64,000 bases of DNA from Pectobacterium atrosepticum (GTDB taxonomy: Bacteria; Pseudomonadota; Gammaproteobacteria; Enterobacterales; Enterobacteriaceae), in the NCBI GenBank assembly GCA_019056595.1, contig CP036163.1:2666001-2730000 (forward strand), given 5' to 3'. Of the stretch, positions 42,253 to 50,979 are shown piece after piece. The position numbers and the translations under genes were made by a program. Position 1 is the first letter of the stretch. The number at the start of each line of letters is the position of its first letter. The notes under the pieces were generated by a model. It saw only the letters and a list, made by a program, of their open reading frames with translations, was not told the origin of the DNA and did not search any database.

Positions 42253-43225
42253 ACTAAATAACTTTGCAAAATAATAGATCACTTGGAGGGAACTCAGTCC
42301 GAATTGAGCGATCTGATCAATCGCCAAACATCACAAATCACCAACCGGACTGAGCGATGCCGATCATAGCAGTAATCCCTGATGAAGAACGACAACTGAT
42401 GCGTAAAGAAATCCAGCAGACACGCGATAAAAATTACGCCAGACGACTCATTGCCATGCTGATGTTGCATCGCGGGATGACCGTCACCGACGTTGCCAGA
42501 CTGCTCTGCGCTGCCCGCTCATCCGTCGGTCGATGGATTAATTGGTTTACTTTACATGGTATTGAAGGACTACAAAGTCTCAGGTCCGGACGTGCTCCCC
42601 GGTGGCCTGTCGCTGATATTCTTCAGGTTCTTCCACTGCTGGTACAACGCTCTCCGCAGGATTTCGGCTGGCTGCGTTCCCGATGGAGCACTGAGTTATT
42701 GGTACTTATCGTTAATCGGCTTTTTAATGTAGCGCTTCATCCCGCCAAGACTGGATGCTCAAAGGACAACAGAAGCGTATTACTACGCCGGGACATAACC
42801 AAAAACATTATCTGGCAGGTGCACTGCATTCGGACACGAGGCGAGTCCATTATGTCGGCGGTAACAGCAAGTGCTCTGATTTATTTATCAATCTGTTAGA
42901 GGCATTACGGCGCACATACCGGCGAGCAAAAACGCTCACGATAGTGGTAGATAACTACATTATCCATAAAAGCCACAAGGTGGAGCGCTGGCTGGAGAAA
43001 AACAAGAAGTTCAGGTTGTTGTTCCTGCCAACGTATTCGCCGTGGCTGAATCCAATAGAATTGCTGTGGCTGTCGTTGCACGAAACCATAACGCGTAACC
43101 ATCAGTGCCGATATATGTGGCAATTGCTGGGTCGGGTAAATCAATTTATGAATGCGGCCTCACCGTTCCCCGGCAATCATCATGGTCTGGCTAAAGTGGA
43201 GCGATAATATGCAAAGTTATTTAGA
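42253..43225 (+). mobile_element. Decayed IS630-family insertion sequence
   Basis: Terminal inverted repeats CTAAATAACTTTGCA (from 42254) and its complement TGCAAAGTTATTTAG (to 43224) bracket the element. TA dinucleotides flank both ends (42251-42252 and 43226-43227), the TA target duplication of IS630/Tc1 elements. At 973 bp it is shorter than a full copy because of an internal deletion in the transposase. Confidence 0.88.
42357..43207 (+). pseudogene. IS630 transposase, internally deleted and out of frame
   Basis: The N-terminal DNA-binding half runs in one frame from 42357 ('MTVTDVARLLCAARSSVGRWINW') to about 42745 ('FNVALHPAK'). The catalytic half resumes in another frame near 42753 ('WMLKGQQKR', 'TLTIVVDNYIIHKS', 'LFLPTYSPWLNPIELLW'). 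About 160-170 bp are missing between them, including the first DDE aspartate, so the enzyme cannot be active. The later Asp (VVDN) and Glu (NPIELLW) remain. Confidence 0.88.
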
Positions 43226-43227
43226 TA

Positions 43228-43837
43228 AAAGCACACATAAAAAGGCCGATGAAGCAGGATCGGGGACGCATTCTGCCCACGGTATCTTCGGCAAGGGCAC
43301 TAGCTGCGAGAAAATGATATTGCTCAATAATTACTTAGCTATTTTAGTTAAATAAATATTTTCATTAAAATGAAAACACGCTATTTACTTATTCTCATAA
43401 AGTGGTATTTTTCATCCTGTGACTTACCTCTCCTTCTGCTTTAATTCCCCCTCACTGCAAAAATAAATTATTTTAATTACAAAAAAATAATATAAGTTAT
43501 TTAAAATGGAGTTGCTGATAAGTTCACAAATACGTAATTAACGTATTATTTTTAACATTCCCTCATGCTAGATTACCTCCCAACGTGATTCATTGTTAAA
43601 TAACACCTATCATTCTTTATATTTTTGTTACTAATTGATAAAAAAACAAAAAAACGTATTTTTCTGCTTTCTGATAATAAACATCCCGCCGCCACTGGCA
43701 TTAATGACGCTCGATAAACACATAAATATCGATGCAAAAAACGTCAATAAGCCACGCCGATAATGATGCACCATCAATATCGTAACGGCAGGTATGTAAT
43801 TTCTTTCTGTACCAACTGTCCTAGCAGGGTGAATATA
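43228..43837. promoter_or_regulatory. AT-rich region before the CitS-type transporter
   Basis: About 610 bp without a convincing gene. The first 100 bases (43240-43320) are richer in GC than the rest and could be a fragment of a gene lost around the IS, but I cannot identify it. The remainder is strongly AT-rich and should contain the promoter of the transporter at 43838. Confidence 0.4.
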
Positions 43838-45181
43838 ATGAAAAAAATTGAAACTGATATTTTATGTGAGAACGATCTCGCTCTGGAAACACAGACATCG
43901 TTTATCGGAGGTTTTTTTAAAAAGAAAATCGGCTCCGTTCCCGTTGCACTTTTTATAGCAATTGCCGCCATTGTCGCTATATCTGCCTATGAGGGATATT
44001 TACCTAAGAATATGATTGGCGGTTTTGCCGTCATCATGACGATGGGGTTTTTACTGGCGCATATTGGCAGCAACATTCCCGTGTTCAAAGATATCGGTGG
44101 CCCGGCGATTCTGTGCCTGATGGTGCCTTCCGTTATGGTGTATTTTGAGTTATTCAATGACAACACCATGAAAACCGTACACCTGTTGATGAAAGAGGCG
44201 AACTTCCTGTACTTCGTCATCGCCTGTCTAGTGGTCGGCAGTATCCTGGGAATGAACCGCAAAATCCTGATTCAAGGGATGGTGCGCATGTTCGTCCCGC
44301 TGGTCATCGGCACCGCCACAGCGCTGGCAACCGGTTTACTGGTCGGTAAACTATGCGGCTACAGCGTCTATCACACCTTCTTCTTCATTATTGTGCCAAT
44401 CATCGGCGGCGGTATTGGTGAAGGCATCCTGCCGTTATCATTAGCCTATTCTGCCATTCTGGGGCAAAGCCCAGATGTTTATGTGGCTCAGTTAGCGCCA
44501 GCTGCCGTCGTCGGCAACATCTTCGCTATCCTGTGTGCTGGTGTGCTGTCCCGTCTGGGTATGCGCCGTAAGGATCTGAACGGTGAAGGCCGTCTGGTTC
44601 GCAGCGATGAAGACAACGCGATGTTTGCCGTAAACGAAGCACCAAAGCCGGTCGATTTTCACTTGATGGGCGGCGGATTGTTGATGATTTGCGCCTTCTT
44701 CATCGTCGGTGGCCTGTTTGAGAAATTGGTACACATCCCTGGCCCAGTTCTGATGATTCTGATCGCCGTCTTCTGCAAATACGGACGTGTTATCCCTGCC
44801 GTCATGGAAACTGGGGCGCATAGCGTTTACAAGTTCGTATCCAGTTCTCTGGTGTGGCCGCTGATGATCGGGCTTGGCATGCTGTATATTCCGCTGGAGA
44901 GCGTTGTTGCCGTATTCTCCGTGGGTTACGTCATCGTCTGTGGTTCTGTGGTGCTATCCATGGCGCTGGTGAGCTTCCTGATTGCCCCTTATCTGAATAT
45001 GTACCCTATTGAAGCTTCCATCGTGACCACGTGCCACAGCGGGCTGGGTGGTACGGGTGACGTAGCGATTCTGTCCGCCTCTAACCGTATGTCTCTGATG
45101 CCGTTCGCACAGATCGCCACCCGTATCGGCGGCGCGTCTACCGTCATCGCCGCAACGCTACTGTTGAGCTGGGCTGCCTAA
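43838..45181 (+). CDS. 2-hydroxycarboxylate transporter (CitS/CimH family)
   Basis: A 447-residue inner-membrane transporter of the 2-HCT family. The two reentrant-loop signatures are visible as 'IIVPIIGGGIGEGILPL' in the first half and 'CHSGLGGTGDVAILSASNRM' in the second. Members move citrate, malate or lactate with Na+ or H+. The ATG at 43838 follows AGGGTGA; an upstream in-frame ATG at 43763 adds non-conserved sequence. A strong terminator follows. Proximity to the CitA/CitB-like pair suggests citrate or malate, but substrate is inferred. Confidence 0.9.
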   Translation: MKKIETDILCENDLALETQTSFIGGFFKKKIGSVPVALFIAIAAIVAISAYEGYLPKNMIGGFAVIMTMGFLLAHIGSNIPVFKDIGGPAILCLMVPSVMVYFELFNDNTMKTVHLLMKEANFLYFVIACLVVGSILGMNRKILIQGMVRMFVPLVIGTATALATGLLVGKLCGYSVYHTFFFIIVPIIGGGIGEGILPLSLAYSAILGQSPDVYVAQLAPAAVVGNIFAILCAGVLSRLGMRRKDLNGEGRLVRSDEDNAMFAVNEAPKPVDFHLMGGGLLMICAFFIVGGLFEKLVHIPGPVLMILIAVFCKYGRVIPAVMETGAHSVYKFVSSSLVWPLMIGLGMLYIPLESVVAVFSVGYVIVCGSVVLSMALVSFLIAPYLNMYPIEASIVTTCHSGLGGTGDVAILSASNRMSLMPFAQIATRIGGASTVIAATLLLSWAA

Positions 45182-45193
45182 TCTCAGTATCAC

Positions 45194-45222
45194 GGTTTCC
45201 CCCAATCAGGGGGAAACCTTAT
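45194..45222 (+). terminator. Terminator after the CitS-type transporter
   Basis: Perfect 10-bp stem GGTTTCCCCC / GGGGGAAACC with a 5-base loop, followed by TTATT. Confidence 0.88.
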
Positions 45223-45261
45223 TGAATGCAGAACTACGCTAATCCCCCGTCAACCGCGTTC

Positions 45262-45537
45262 TTATCTAACCTTTTTGAAAATGATCAGAATCAGGCTCAT
45301 ACAGATGGGGAAACCAATTAATACGGCTGAATACATGGAATCCATAGATTCTCGCATATCAGCTAATATCGCAAAATGGTATTCAACTGGCACAGTTTTA
45401 TCAGATAAAAAAACCATTCTTTCTTTATCTTGAACATGCCCAAAAGAAAAAAGAGCAATGCTTATCAAATAAAAAAAAGAAACAACGCAAATACTGAACC
45501 ATCGAATAAACGTCTTGCACTTACTTGTTAACATCAT
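45262..45537 (-). CDS. Small two-TM membrane protein, possible immunity protein
   Basis: A 91-residue protein with two hydrophobic segments (about residues 10-32 and 68-86) flanked by basic ends, leaving a loop of about 35 residues that should face the periplasm. No family recognised. Its ATG overlaps the 3' end of the upstream gene by 17 bases, so the pair is translationally coupled. A small membrane protein directly after a possible cell-wall-acting effector is the usual arrangement of an immunity gene (inference). The region is AT-rich compared with its neighbours. Confidence 0.6.
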   Translation of the reverse strand: MMLTSKCKTFIRWFSICVVSFFYLISIALFSFGHVQDKERMVFLSDKTVPVEYHFAILADMRESMDSMYSAVLIGFPICMSLILIIFKKVR

Positions 45538-46414
45538 GCATCCCTTCTAATAACCCACCGGCAGAACCACCAGAATAAGGTGAAATTTTACCTATACCAG
45601 AAACAACCTCGGACACGACTCTTAAAGAGGTATCTTCACTTATCGGTGTGTAGCTATCAGTATTCGGGTACTGCTTTCTAAACTCACTGGTCATATCAAC
45701 AACAAGCATCGATGATTCAGCGCTTTTTTGTTCTAAATACCGCTGTAGCGATACCGGCACGGCAAAATCTTCTTCGTAATTAATCCGTATCTGAGAGTTA
45801 GTTGTATATTCTCCCTCAAATATCTGTGATCCCGCGATCTTCACGCCTTTTGTTGCATGGGTTGTACAGTTCACGCCTGTCACATCATATTGATCGACTG
45901 TACGACCGTTTCTTTTAGTGCTTTCTCCCATCTTGATTGTTTCTTTCACTTTGCCCCCTGAGCGCCATAGCTTTTCAAAGTACAATCGAGCAATCGTAGG
46001 ATCTGCATCTGTAATGACGAATGCCTTCGCCTCCATCTTGTACAGTTCTTCTCGGTAATATGTTCTGGCATCTTCAAACTGCAAAAAATTTAAGATGCCA
46101 TCACCGACAGCCCCGAGAACACCAAACCGTCTACCAAAGCGGCCATAGGTAAAAACAGATGCATTATTTCCCTCATGAGTGGAAACAAATGCGTGACCCG
46201 TCCCCTTAATTTCTGTCCAAATAAATACACCGTTTTCTAACAGGTTATTTTCTTTTTTGCACTCTTGAATTTGATTAACCCATTCCCCTTTTGAGGTCGT
46301 GAGGTAAATCGGGTCATCCCTGAAGTAATTTACTGGTTCGGGCTTAATATTTTCCCGAGGATTCCGCCACAGCCCTAATCCGCGGCCGTACTGCATAAAT
46401 TTATCGTGTTCCAC
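45521..46414 (-). CDS. Unknown protein, possible toxin with permuted NlpC/P60-like His/Cys residues
   Basis: A 297-residue soluble protein without signal peptide or TM segments. I do not recognise it with certainty. It has a GTGHAFVSTHEG segment (His74) and, about 110 residues later, 'TGVNCTTHATKGV' (Cys183). His before Cys with these surroundings recalls permuted papain-like NlpC/P60 (LRAT or DUF4105-like) enzymes acting on peptidoglycan or lipids. The absence of a signal peptide and the overlapping small membrane protein suggest an exported effector such as an orphan type VI cargo, but no vgrG, hcp or PAAR gene is nearby. The function is a guess. Confidence 0.55.
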   Translation of the reverse strand: MEHDKFMQYGRGLGLWRNPRENIKPEPVNYFRDDPIYLTTSKGEWVNQIQECKKENNLLENGVFIWTEIKGTGHAFVSTHEGNNASVFTYGRFGRRFGVLGAVGDGILNFLQFEDARTYYREELYKMEAKAFVITDADPTIARLYFEKLWRSGGKVKETIKMGESTKRNGRTVDQYDVTGVNCTTHATKGVKIAGSQIFEGEYTTNSQIRINYEEDFAVPVSLQRYLEQKSAESSMLVVDMTSEFRKQYPNTDSYTPISEDTSLRVVSEVVSGIGKISPYSGGSAGGLLEGMHDVNK

Positions 46415-46459
46415 TCAACCAACTCCATCTGGTTTCATCATCACTGAATTGTATATAGC

Positions 46460-46487
46460 ACGAGGCGGGATCTCTCCCGCCTCGTTT
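46460..46487. terminator. Strong stem-loop after dpiA
   Basis: An 11-bp perfect stem, ACGAGGCGGGA / TCCCGCCTCGT, with a 4-base loop (45 bp past dpiA in the reading direction). TTT follows on the plus strand. It separates dpiA from the toxin-like gene, so the latter needs its own promoter in 46415-46459 or read-through. Confidence 0.75.
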
Positions 46488-46530
46488 CCATTTCTGTCAG
46501 CTTTATTCGCCGCTAGCTATTCACTGCTCT

Positions 46531-47253
46531 TCACTCACAGTACTGACGCAGTGAGTCCTGCTTTTCCGGCAACAGACGATACAGGTAGACCGGTCGCCCC
46601 GTAGAACCGTACAGGATATTAGTAGTCAGAATTCCTGTTTCTGATAAATAAATCAGATACTTACGACATGATACGCGAGAGATACCAATCGCATTCGCCA
46701 GCATTTCGGTAGAGAACTCAATGCCCTGATTGCCTTCAACCCACTCGCAGACGGTACGCAGCGTCAGGCTGGTTAGCCCTTTCGGCAATTTCTTACGTTC
46801 ACTAGCCGTGCTGCCGCTAGTACGGCGAATCAGGTTATCAATATCAGACTGCGCGACAAAATCGCGGTGCTTGAACAGATTAGCCTCTTCGCGATAGGCG
46901 GTAAGCGCCTGCTCGAAACGCGAGAACTGGAAAGGCTTAATCAGATAATCCACCACACCGTAGTGCAGCGCTTTTTTGATGGTATACACGTCACTAGCAG
47001 AGGATATGATGATAACGTCCGTCTTTTCACTGAATTCACGGATAGTCGGCAGCAGATCCAATCCATTATCCTGCTGCATGTAAATATCCAGCAGTACCAA
47101 ATCAATTTCCGAGTCAGGTTGCATCAGCAGGTTTCGCGCCTGCTGTAACGTGGGGACGGTCGCATAGCAGCTAAATCCAGAAACCTGGTTCAGATAAGAT
47201 TTGTTAAGCTCTGCAACCATGGCATCGTCATCAACAATCAGTACATTAATCAT
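46531..47253 (-). CDS. dpiA: DpiA/CitB-type response regulator
   Basis: A 240-residue regulator: receiver domain with Asp8-10 and the phospho-acceptor Asp56 (LVLLDIYMQQDNG), then a C-terminal helix-turn-helix ('EMLANAIGISRVSCRKYLIYL'). It belongs to the CitB/DcuR/DpiA family that controls citrate or C4-dicarboxylate genes. I use the ATG at 47253, the normal MINVLIVDDD start. It overlaps the kinase gene by about 8 bases. Confidence 0.88.
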   Translation of the reverse strand: MINVLIVDDDAMVAELNKSYLNQVSGFSCYATVPTLQQARNLLMQPDSEIDLVLLDIYMQQDNGLDLLPTIREFSEKTDVIIISSASDVYTIKKALHYGVVDYLIKPFQFSRFEQALTAYREEANLFKHRDFVAQSDIDNLIRRTSGSTASERKKLPKGLTSLTLRTVCEWVEGNQGIEFSTEMLANAIGISRVSCRKYLIYLSETGILTTNILYGSTGRPVYLYRLLPEKQDSLRQYCE

Positions 47254-48874
47254 GGTCAAACAGCCTTGCTTGATAAGGAATAGTAACGAAAAACTGGGTG
47301 TACACCTCAGGTTCTGATTCAAACTCGATAGTGCCGCCAATCTTCTCCAGACTCTGTTTGGTCAGGTACAGGCCGATACCGCGCCCGCTGCCTTTGGTAG
47401 AGAATCCCTGTTCATAAATGCGCGACTGGCTCTCCGGCGAAATGCCGGGGCCGTCATCCCCCACGGTACAGTGAAGGCGGCTATTCTGATGATGGAAGCT
47501 CACGCTAATTTCGCAGTTTTCCTGCCCATCAATCGCGTCCATCGCATTCTCAATCAGATTACCCAATACGGTAATCAGTTCATTCGTGGCATCGACATCA
47601 TCGGTATCCGGCAGCAGACTCTCCTCACTGATGGAGAGCGTAATGCCGAGATCGCGCGCGCGGTTGATTTTACCCAACAGGAAGCCGGCAATCACTGGCG
47701 ATTTCACTTTACGAATAATCGAACCAATTTCCGCCTGATAATTATTGGCGGTCTTCAGGATATAGTCTTCCAGTTGCGAGTAATATTTTAAGTGCAACAT
47801 CCCCAATATGACGTGCAGCTTGTTCATAAACTCGTGCGACTGCGCACGCAACGCATCGGCATAGTAGGACATCCCACTCAACCGTTGCAGCAACTGGCTG
47901 ATCTCCGTTTTATCACGGAACGTCGCAATCGCGCCGATAATATCGCCTTTCACAAAAACCGGAACGGTGTTGGTCAGCAGCAGGTGGCCGTTAAAGCTAA
48001 TCTCTTCATCGCGCCGTGGCGTACCGCTCTCCAATACCTGTTTCAGGTGCAGATGCTCAAGCCATTGCTCGCTAACGCGTTCGGCTGGCTTCGGGGCAGA
48101 CGTTTCATTGCCCTGCGGTTTATTCTGCCGGAAAAGTCGTCGCGCCTCATCATTGATTACCGTAATCCGACCATGTTGATCGACCGCGATAACACCTTCT
48201 TTAATGTGTTTGAGCATCGCGTTACGCTGTTCAAACAAGTTCGAGATCTCAAACGGCTCGAACCCCAGCATAATGCGCTTGAGAACCTTCACCAAAATCA
48301 ACGTACCGAGCCAGCCAACTAGCGCCCCCGCCAACAGCGTCCAGGGAATCATCCAGCGGTTATCGCTGATTACCTTCTGCACACTGGTTAAGGCAATCCC
48401 CAACGCGACGACGCCAACCTGTTTGTGGTTATTATCAAACACCGGAGTGAATACCCGCAGTGCGGGATCGAGCGTTCCCCGATTGATGGCGGTATTTTCC
48501 ATCCCTAGCAGCGCCGGATAGATATCCCGACCGGCGAAATGCTCGCCAATTCTTTCCGGTTCAGGGTGGCTATGGCGCACCGTATCCATATCGGTGACAG
48601 TGACAAAGAGCAGTTGATTACGCTGGCGGATTGTCTCCGCAGCAATCTGCACATCCTCCGGTCGGCCAATTCCTTTAAGTTCATTAATAACAACGGGAGA
48701 AGCTGCAAATGTACGAGCAATGGCAAAGGCTTTTTCTCGCAGATGATCTTCTGAAAGCTGATTAATACGAAAAAACAGCAGGGAATAGACCACCAGCAGC
48801 ACCGCGCCAAGCACAACCGACACCATCAGAAACACCGATGTCCCGAGCTTTAGCGGTGCCTTTTTCTTGCCCAT
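47246..48874 (-). CDS. dpiB: DpiB/CitA-type sensor histidine kinase
   Basis: A 542-residue membrane kinase: TM1 (about 12-36), a periplasmic PAS/PASC ligand domain ('RIGEHFAGRDIYPALLGMENTAINRGTL', typical of CitA and DcuS), TM2 (about 170-195), a cytoplasmic PAS, phospho-acceptor His347 (SHEFMNKLHV) and HATPase boxes 'DDGPGI' and 'GRGIGLYL'. It should sense citrate or a C4-dicarboxylate. The ATG at 48874 follows GGAGAG. Upstream in-frame Met codons lack a ribosome site. Confidence 0.9.
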   Translation of the reverse strand: MGKKKAPLKLGTSVFLMVSVVLGAVLLVVYSLLFFRINQLSEDHLREKAFAIARTFAASPVVINELKGIGRPEDVQIAAETIRQRNQLLFVTVTDMDTVRHSHPEPERIGEHFAGRDIYPALLGMENTAINRGTLDPALRVFTPVFDNNHKQVGVVALGIALTSVQKVISDNRWMIPWTLLAGALVGWLGTLILVKVLKRIMLGFEPFEISNLFEQRNAMLKHIKEGVIAVDQHGRITVINDEARRLFRQNKPQGNETSAPKPAERVSEQWLEHLHLKQVLESGTPRRDEEISFNGHLLLTNTVPVFVKGDIIGAIATFRDKTEISQLLQRLSGMSYYADALRAQSHEFMNKLHVILGMLHLKYYSQLEDYILKTANNYQAEIGSIIRKVKSPVIAGFLLGKINRARDLGITLSISEESLLPDTDDVDATNELITVLGNLIENAMDAIDGQENCEISVSFHHQNSRLHCTVGDDGPGISPESQSRIYEQGFSTKGSGRGIGLYLTKQSLEKIGGTIEFESEPEVYTQFFVTIPYQARLFDHD

Positions 48875-48947
48875 GTCACTCTCCAAAACCACCATCATCA
48901 CACCGTTATCTTATACTGTTTCGTTGCGTTTCGCGTGTCGTGATGCA

Positions 48948-48974
48948 TACGCCCCGTCACAGGGACAGGGCGTA
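48948..48974. terminator. Stem-loop between DASS transporter and dpiB
   Basis: Inverted repeat TACGCCC / GGGCGTA with a 13-base loop between two leftward genes. A 3' end structure for the transporter mRNA is likely; no T-run. Confidence 0.45.
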
Positions 48975-49041
48975 GGCTTGAAGAAAGGAAATCGGGCTTA
49001 CATGTTTTTCGCATCATGAAAGCCAGCGGTTAGCCCACGTT

Positions 49042-50454
49042 TTACCAGAAACCGAGCAGTTTCCACCACATGCCACCAACACCCAGCCAGATAGGGATGA
49101 TGACCAGACTGACCAAGAAGCCGATCTTCCACCAGGTTCCCAACGGTACGTAGCCTGTGCCGAACAAAATGGGTGCCGGGCCACTGGAGTAGTGAGTGGT
49201 GGACATAAACAGGTTACTGAAGATACCGAACACCAGTACGGTCAGCATCGGCGGTGCGCCGGCTGCCAGTGCGATAGAGACGAAAATCGCGTACATGGCG
49301 CTGATATGTGCAATCGCACTCGCCATCAGATAGTGGCTGTAGTAGTAAACCAGCAGCAGCAGACCCAACATCGGCAGCCAGTGCATCCCGCTGACCGCAT
49401 TACCAGCCAACCCGCCCAGCCAGGCAATCAGACCCATTTTGTTGAGCTGGCCCGCCAGCGTCATCAGTACAGCAAACCACACCACGGTGTGCCAAGCTTC
49501 CTTCTCACTGACCACGTCGTCCCAGGTCAGCGCACGGCTGAGCAACAGCACGCTCAGACCCGCCAGCGCGGTCAAGGTCGCGTCGATATTCAGCGTAGAG
49601 CCCAATACCCAGAACGTCACCAGCCCCAGGAACACGCCCAGAACGACCCACTCATTGCGGGTCATTTTGCCCATCTCACGCAATCTTTCGACGGCGATCG
49701 CACGCATTTCTGAGGTTTTCTTCAGTTCAGGCGGATAGAAGCGGTAGATCAGGTAAGGAATCAGCGCCAGAGACAGGAAGCCCGGTAGCAGTGTCGCCAA
49801 CGCCCAGTCCGTCCAGCTGATATGAATACCAAACTGAGAAGCCAGCTTCGCCACCATCGGGTTACCGGCCATGGAGGTCATGAACATCGCGGAGGTCACG
49901 GCGTTACACTGGAAAATGGACTGAACCAGAAACGCACCAATGCGACGCTGCGTGCCTTTTTCCGGCGTGGAGTCGTAGGCTTCGGCAATCGACCGGAACA
50001 GCGGAGTGATGATCCCGCCGCAGCGTGCAGACGTGGAAGGCATCGCCGGAGCGAACATCAGGTCGGTAAACACCAGACCATACGCCAGACCGAGAGAGCT
50101 ATTCCCCAACTTGCTGATGAACAGCAGGCCAATACGTCTACCAAAGCCGGTTTTGATAAAGCCGCGAGAGATAAAGAAGGCACAGGCGATCATCCAAATA
50201 GTAGGATCGCTAAAACCCGCCAACACATCTTTAATGGATAATAACCCTAATATGGCAACCGTGGTCAGGCTGAACATCGCCATCGCGCCAAGCGGGTAAG
50301 GAGAGAGAATCAGACCGACAACCGTGGCAATAAAAATCGCCATCAGGTGCCAAGCATCGGGTTTAACGCCATCAGGAACCGGTAATAACCATAAGCCACC
50401 GGCAATACAAAGGATAACTAGAAGCTTTATCAACCTGCTGTTATTCGCAGACAT
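49042..50454 (-). CDS. DASS-family anion (dicarboxylate or citrate) transporter
   Basis: A 470-residue inner-membrane protein of the divalent anion:Na+ symporter family with about 12-14 TM helices. The family motifs are visible as 'PAMPSTSARCGGIITPLF' and 'FSNLFMSTTHYSSGPAPILFG'. Related proteins carry malate, 2-oxoglutarate, tartrate or citrate. The ATG at 50454 follows GAGTGG; an ATG six codons upstream has no ribosome site. It is co-oriented with and upstream of dpiB-dpiA, so it may be the target of that pair or share its transcript. Confidence 0.88.
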   Translation of the reverse strand: MSANNSRLIKLLVILCIAGGLWLLPVPDGVKPDAWHLMAIFIATVVGLILSPYPLGAMAMFSLTTVAILGLLSIKDVLAGFSDPTIWMIACAFFISRGFIKTGFGRRIGLLFISKLGNSSLGLAYGLVFTDLMFAPAMPSTSARCGGIITPLFRSIAEAYDSTPEKGTQRRIGAFLVQSIFQCNAVTSAMFMTSMAGNPMVAKLASQFGIHISWTDWALATLLPGFLSLALIPYLIYRFYPPELKKTSEMRAIAVERLREMGKMTRNEWVVLGVFLGLVTFWVLGSTLNIDATLTALAGLSVLLLSRALTWDDVVSEKEAWHTVVWFAVLMTLAGQLNKMGLIAWLGGLAGNAVSGMHWLPMLGLLLLVYYYSHYLMASAIAHISAMYAIFVSIALAAGAPPMLTVLVFGIFSNLFMSTTHYSSGPAPILFGTGYVPLGTWWKIGFLVSLVIIPIWLGVGGMWWKLLGFW

Positions 50455-50579
50455 AGAAACACCACTCTTCATTAAAACGGAATTCTGTATTCACGACGGA
50501 TGTCCGAGCGAAGGAGTGGGTATTTCGTTATTCTTCCTTCGTCACCCTGCTGATACAACGCAACAGGAATCATCTGCGG

Positions 50580-50623
50580 AAAAAAAGACGAGAAAACAAG
50601 GGTTCAGGGTGCTTCTCTCGTCT
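50580..50623 (-). terminator. Attenuator-like hairpin upstream of the DASS transporter
   Basis: On the minus strand AGACGAGA pairs with TCTCGTCT across 22 bases, followed by seven T. It lies between the likely promoter (near 50655) and the gene start (50454), so it could be a leader terminator or attenuator. A distant yidE terminator is less likely given 360 bp separation. Confidence 0.7.
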
Positions 50624-50653
50624 GATCAATCAAGTGCTTAATGAAGAGATAGT

Positions 50654-50697
50654 ATTATAATGCGCCTGCAAAATAGCGTTACTTTAGTTACTAAAGT
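50654..50697 (-). promoter_or_regulatory. Promoter with operator palindrome for the DASS transporter
   Basis: Perfect 7-bp dyad ACTTTAG-tta-CTAAAGT at 50681-50697. On the minus strand a TATAAT -10 box (50659-50654) follows 21 bases later, so the dyad covers the -35 position. It is a good candidate regulator site, possibly for the DpiA-like protein. Confidence 0.6.
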
Positions 50698-50979
50698 GGT
50701 TTATTAATTTATTTAAGAAACTATCGTGGTTTTAATTTCCCGATAAAAAATCCTTATAATTCAATAATAATTGACATTTAGTGAACATAAAATTAACGAA
50801 TTTAACGACAAATCAATGATAGAAAAACCATATACCCAATAGGGATAATATAACTCTTTCCCAGACAGTGAGTTATCTATTCCTTATTTATTCACTCAGG
50901 TATTTTTTTATTCAAAAATAAAAAAACAAATAACCATTATTCGGCGAAAAAATATTATTTTTTATCCAGCTGATAACAT

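Larger units (their letters stand above)
50473..50979. promoter_or_regulatory. Control region of the DASS transporter
   Basis: About 507 bp between yidE and the transporter. The part near the transporter has the palindrome at 50681-50697, a TATAAT-like -10 and the hairpin at 50580-50623, described separately. The part near yidE (50700-50979) is AT-rich with no gene I can see. Confidence 0.5.

Noticed and set aside
45521-46414. Complete type VI secretion cluster.
   Set aside because: No hcp, vgrG, PAAR or tss genes occur in the window; at most an orphan effector can be proposed.
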